NCBI GenBank assembly: GCA_900555515.1
Contig: USLO01000112.1
Span: forward strand, 1 to 5,734
DNA: 5,734 nucleotides
Source of the DNA: an uncultured Collinsella sp.
GTDB lineage: Bacteria > Actinomycetota > Coriobacteriia > Coriobacteriales > Coriobacteriaceae
Direction: 5' to 3'
A program made the position numbers and the translations under genes. Shown piece by piece: positions 5,642 to 5,734 of the stretch. Position 1 is the stretch's first letter. The number at the start of each line of letters is the position of its first letter. The notes below the pieces were generated by a model. It saw nothing but the letters and a program-made list of their open reading frames with translations, ran no database searches and was not told where the DNA came from.

Positions 5642-5734
5642 CTAGCTATCCTGGGATTCGTTTGCCGCATCCTCATCGTATTCCTGCTCGAGCTTGTCGG
5701 CCTCACGCGGCGTCAGCTCAAACTTGTCGACCAT
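5642..5734 (-). CDS. Tail of a gene entering from the right edge, or a 30-residue ORF; possibly exodeoxyribonuclease VII small subunit
   Basis: The minus strand is open from the window edge to a TAG at 5644-5642, encoding 30 residues that begin MVDKFELTPREADKLEQEY and end in an acidic DEDAANESQDS tail. The ATG is the last codon of the window, so it cannot be decided whether this is a start or an internal methionine. The acidic disordered C-terminus and the position 25 bp before tlyA suggest the end of a longer operon member. XseB or Dxs commonly precede tlyA; a charged helical tail fits the small helical XseB better than Dxs. I do not recognise the sequence itself, so the identity is a guess from context. 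Confidence 0.4.
   Translation of the reverse strand: MVDKFELTPREADKLEQEYDEDAANESQDS

Noticed and set aside
5617..5706. N-terminal extension of TlyA to the ATG at 5706
   Set aside because: The extra 30 residues overlap the preceding ORF, are Ser/Arg/Thr-rich and lie before the normal family start, close to the RLDDEL motif of the S4 domain.
1..5734. Search for mobile elements, CRISPR arrays, tRNA genes, toxin-antitoxin pairs or phage genes
   Set aside because: No transposase or integrase motifs, no regularly spaced repeats, no tRNA-like cloverleaf and no paired small genes were seen. All substantial coding space is explained by PTS, regulator and housekeeping genes.

Overview
The window looks like a piece of chromosome from a GC-rich anaerobic actinobacterium, most probably a member of the Coriobacteriia such as Collinsella. 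This is an inference from the GC-rich wobble positions, the gene order tlyA-nadK-recN, and a fructose-type PTS beside an RpiR-type regulator. No rRNA or other marker is present to fix the genus. Four protein genes are complete, one is cut by the left edge, and a short ORF runs to the right edge. Nearly all of the window is coding.

Left part (1-2310), a sugar-uptake locus. A fructose-family PTS permease (EIIB-EIIC) reads leftwards from 1139 and leaves the window before its C-terminus. A MurR/RpiR-family regulator (HTH plus SIS domain) reads rightwards from 1412. Between them lie 272 bp holding back-to-back candidate promoters, several short inverted repeats around them, five copies of a KTGAAA word, and two strong hairpins in the permease leader. 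The simplest reading is that the regulator senses a sugar phosphate made by the PTS and controls the permease and itself. A perfect 11-bp stem closes the region, between the convergent regulator and recN.

Right part (2329-5734), a tight leftward housekeeping operon. A short ORF or gene tail is followed by tlyA (2'-O-ribose rRNA methyltransferase), nadK (NAD kinase, overlapping tlyA by 4 bp) and recN (SMC-like DNA repair ATPase, overlapping nadK by 11 bp). All three carry their expected catalytic motifs. The cluster resembles the xseA-xseB-(ispA)-dxs-tlyA-argR-recN neighbourhood of Firmicutes, but here nadK occupies the place between tlyA and recN and no argR is present. No promoter for this operon is visible, so it probably starts beyond the right edge.

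I found no mobile element, CRISPR array, RNA gene, prophage or unknown multi-gene system. The most informative non-routine part is the divergent control region at 1140-1411.
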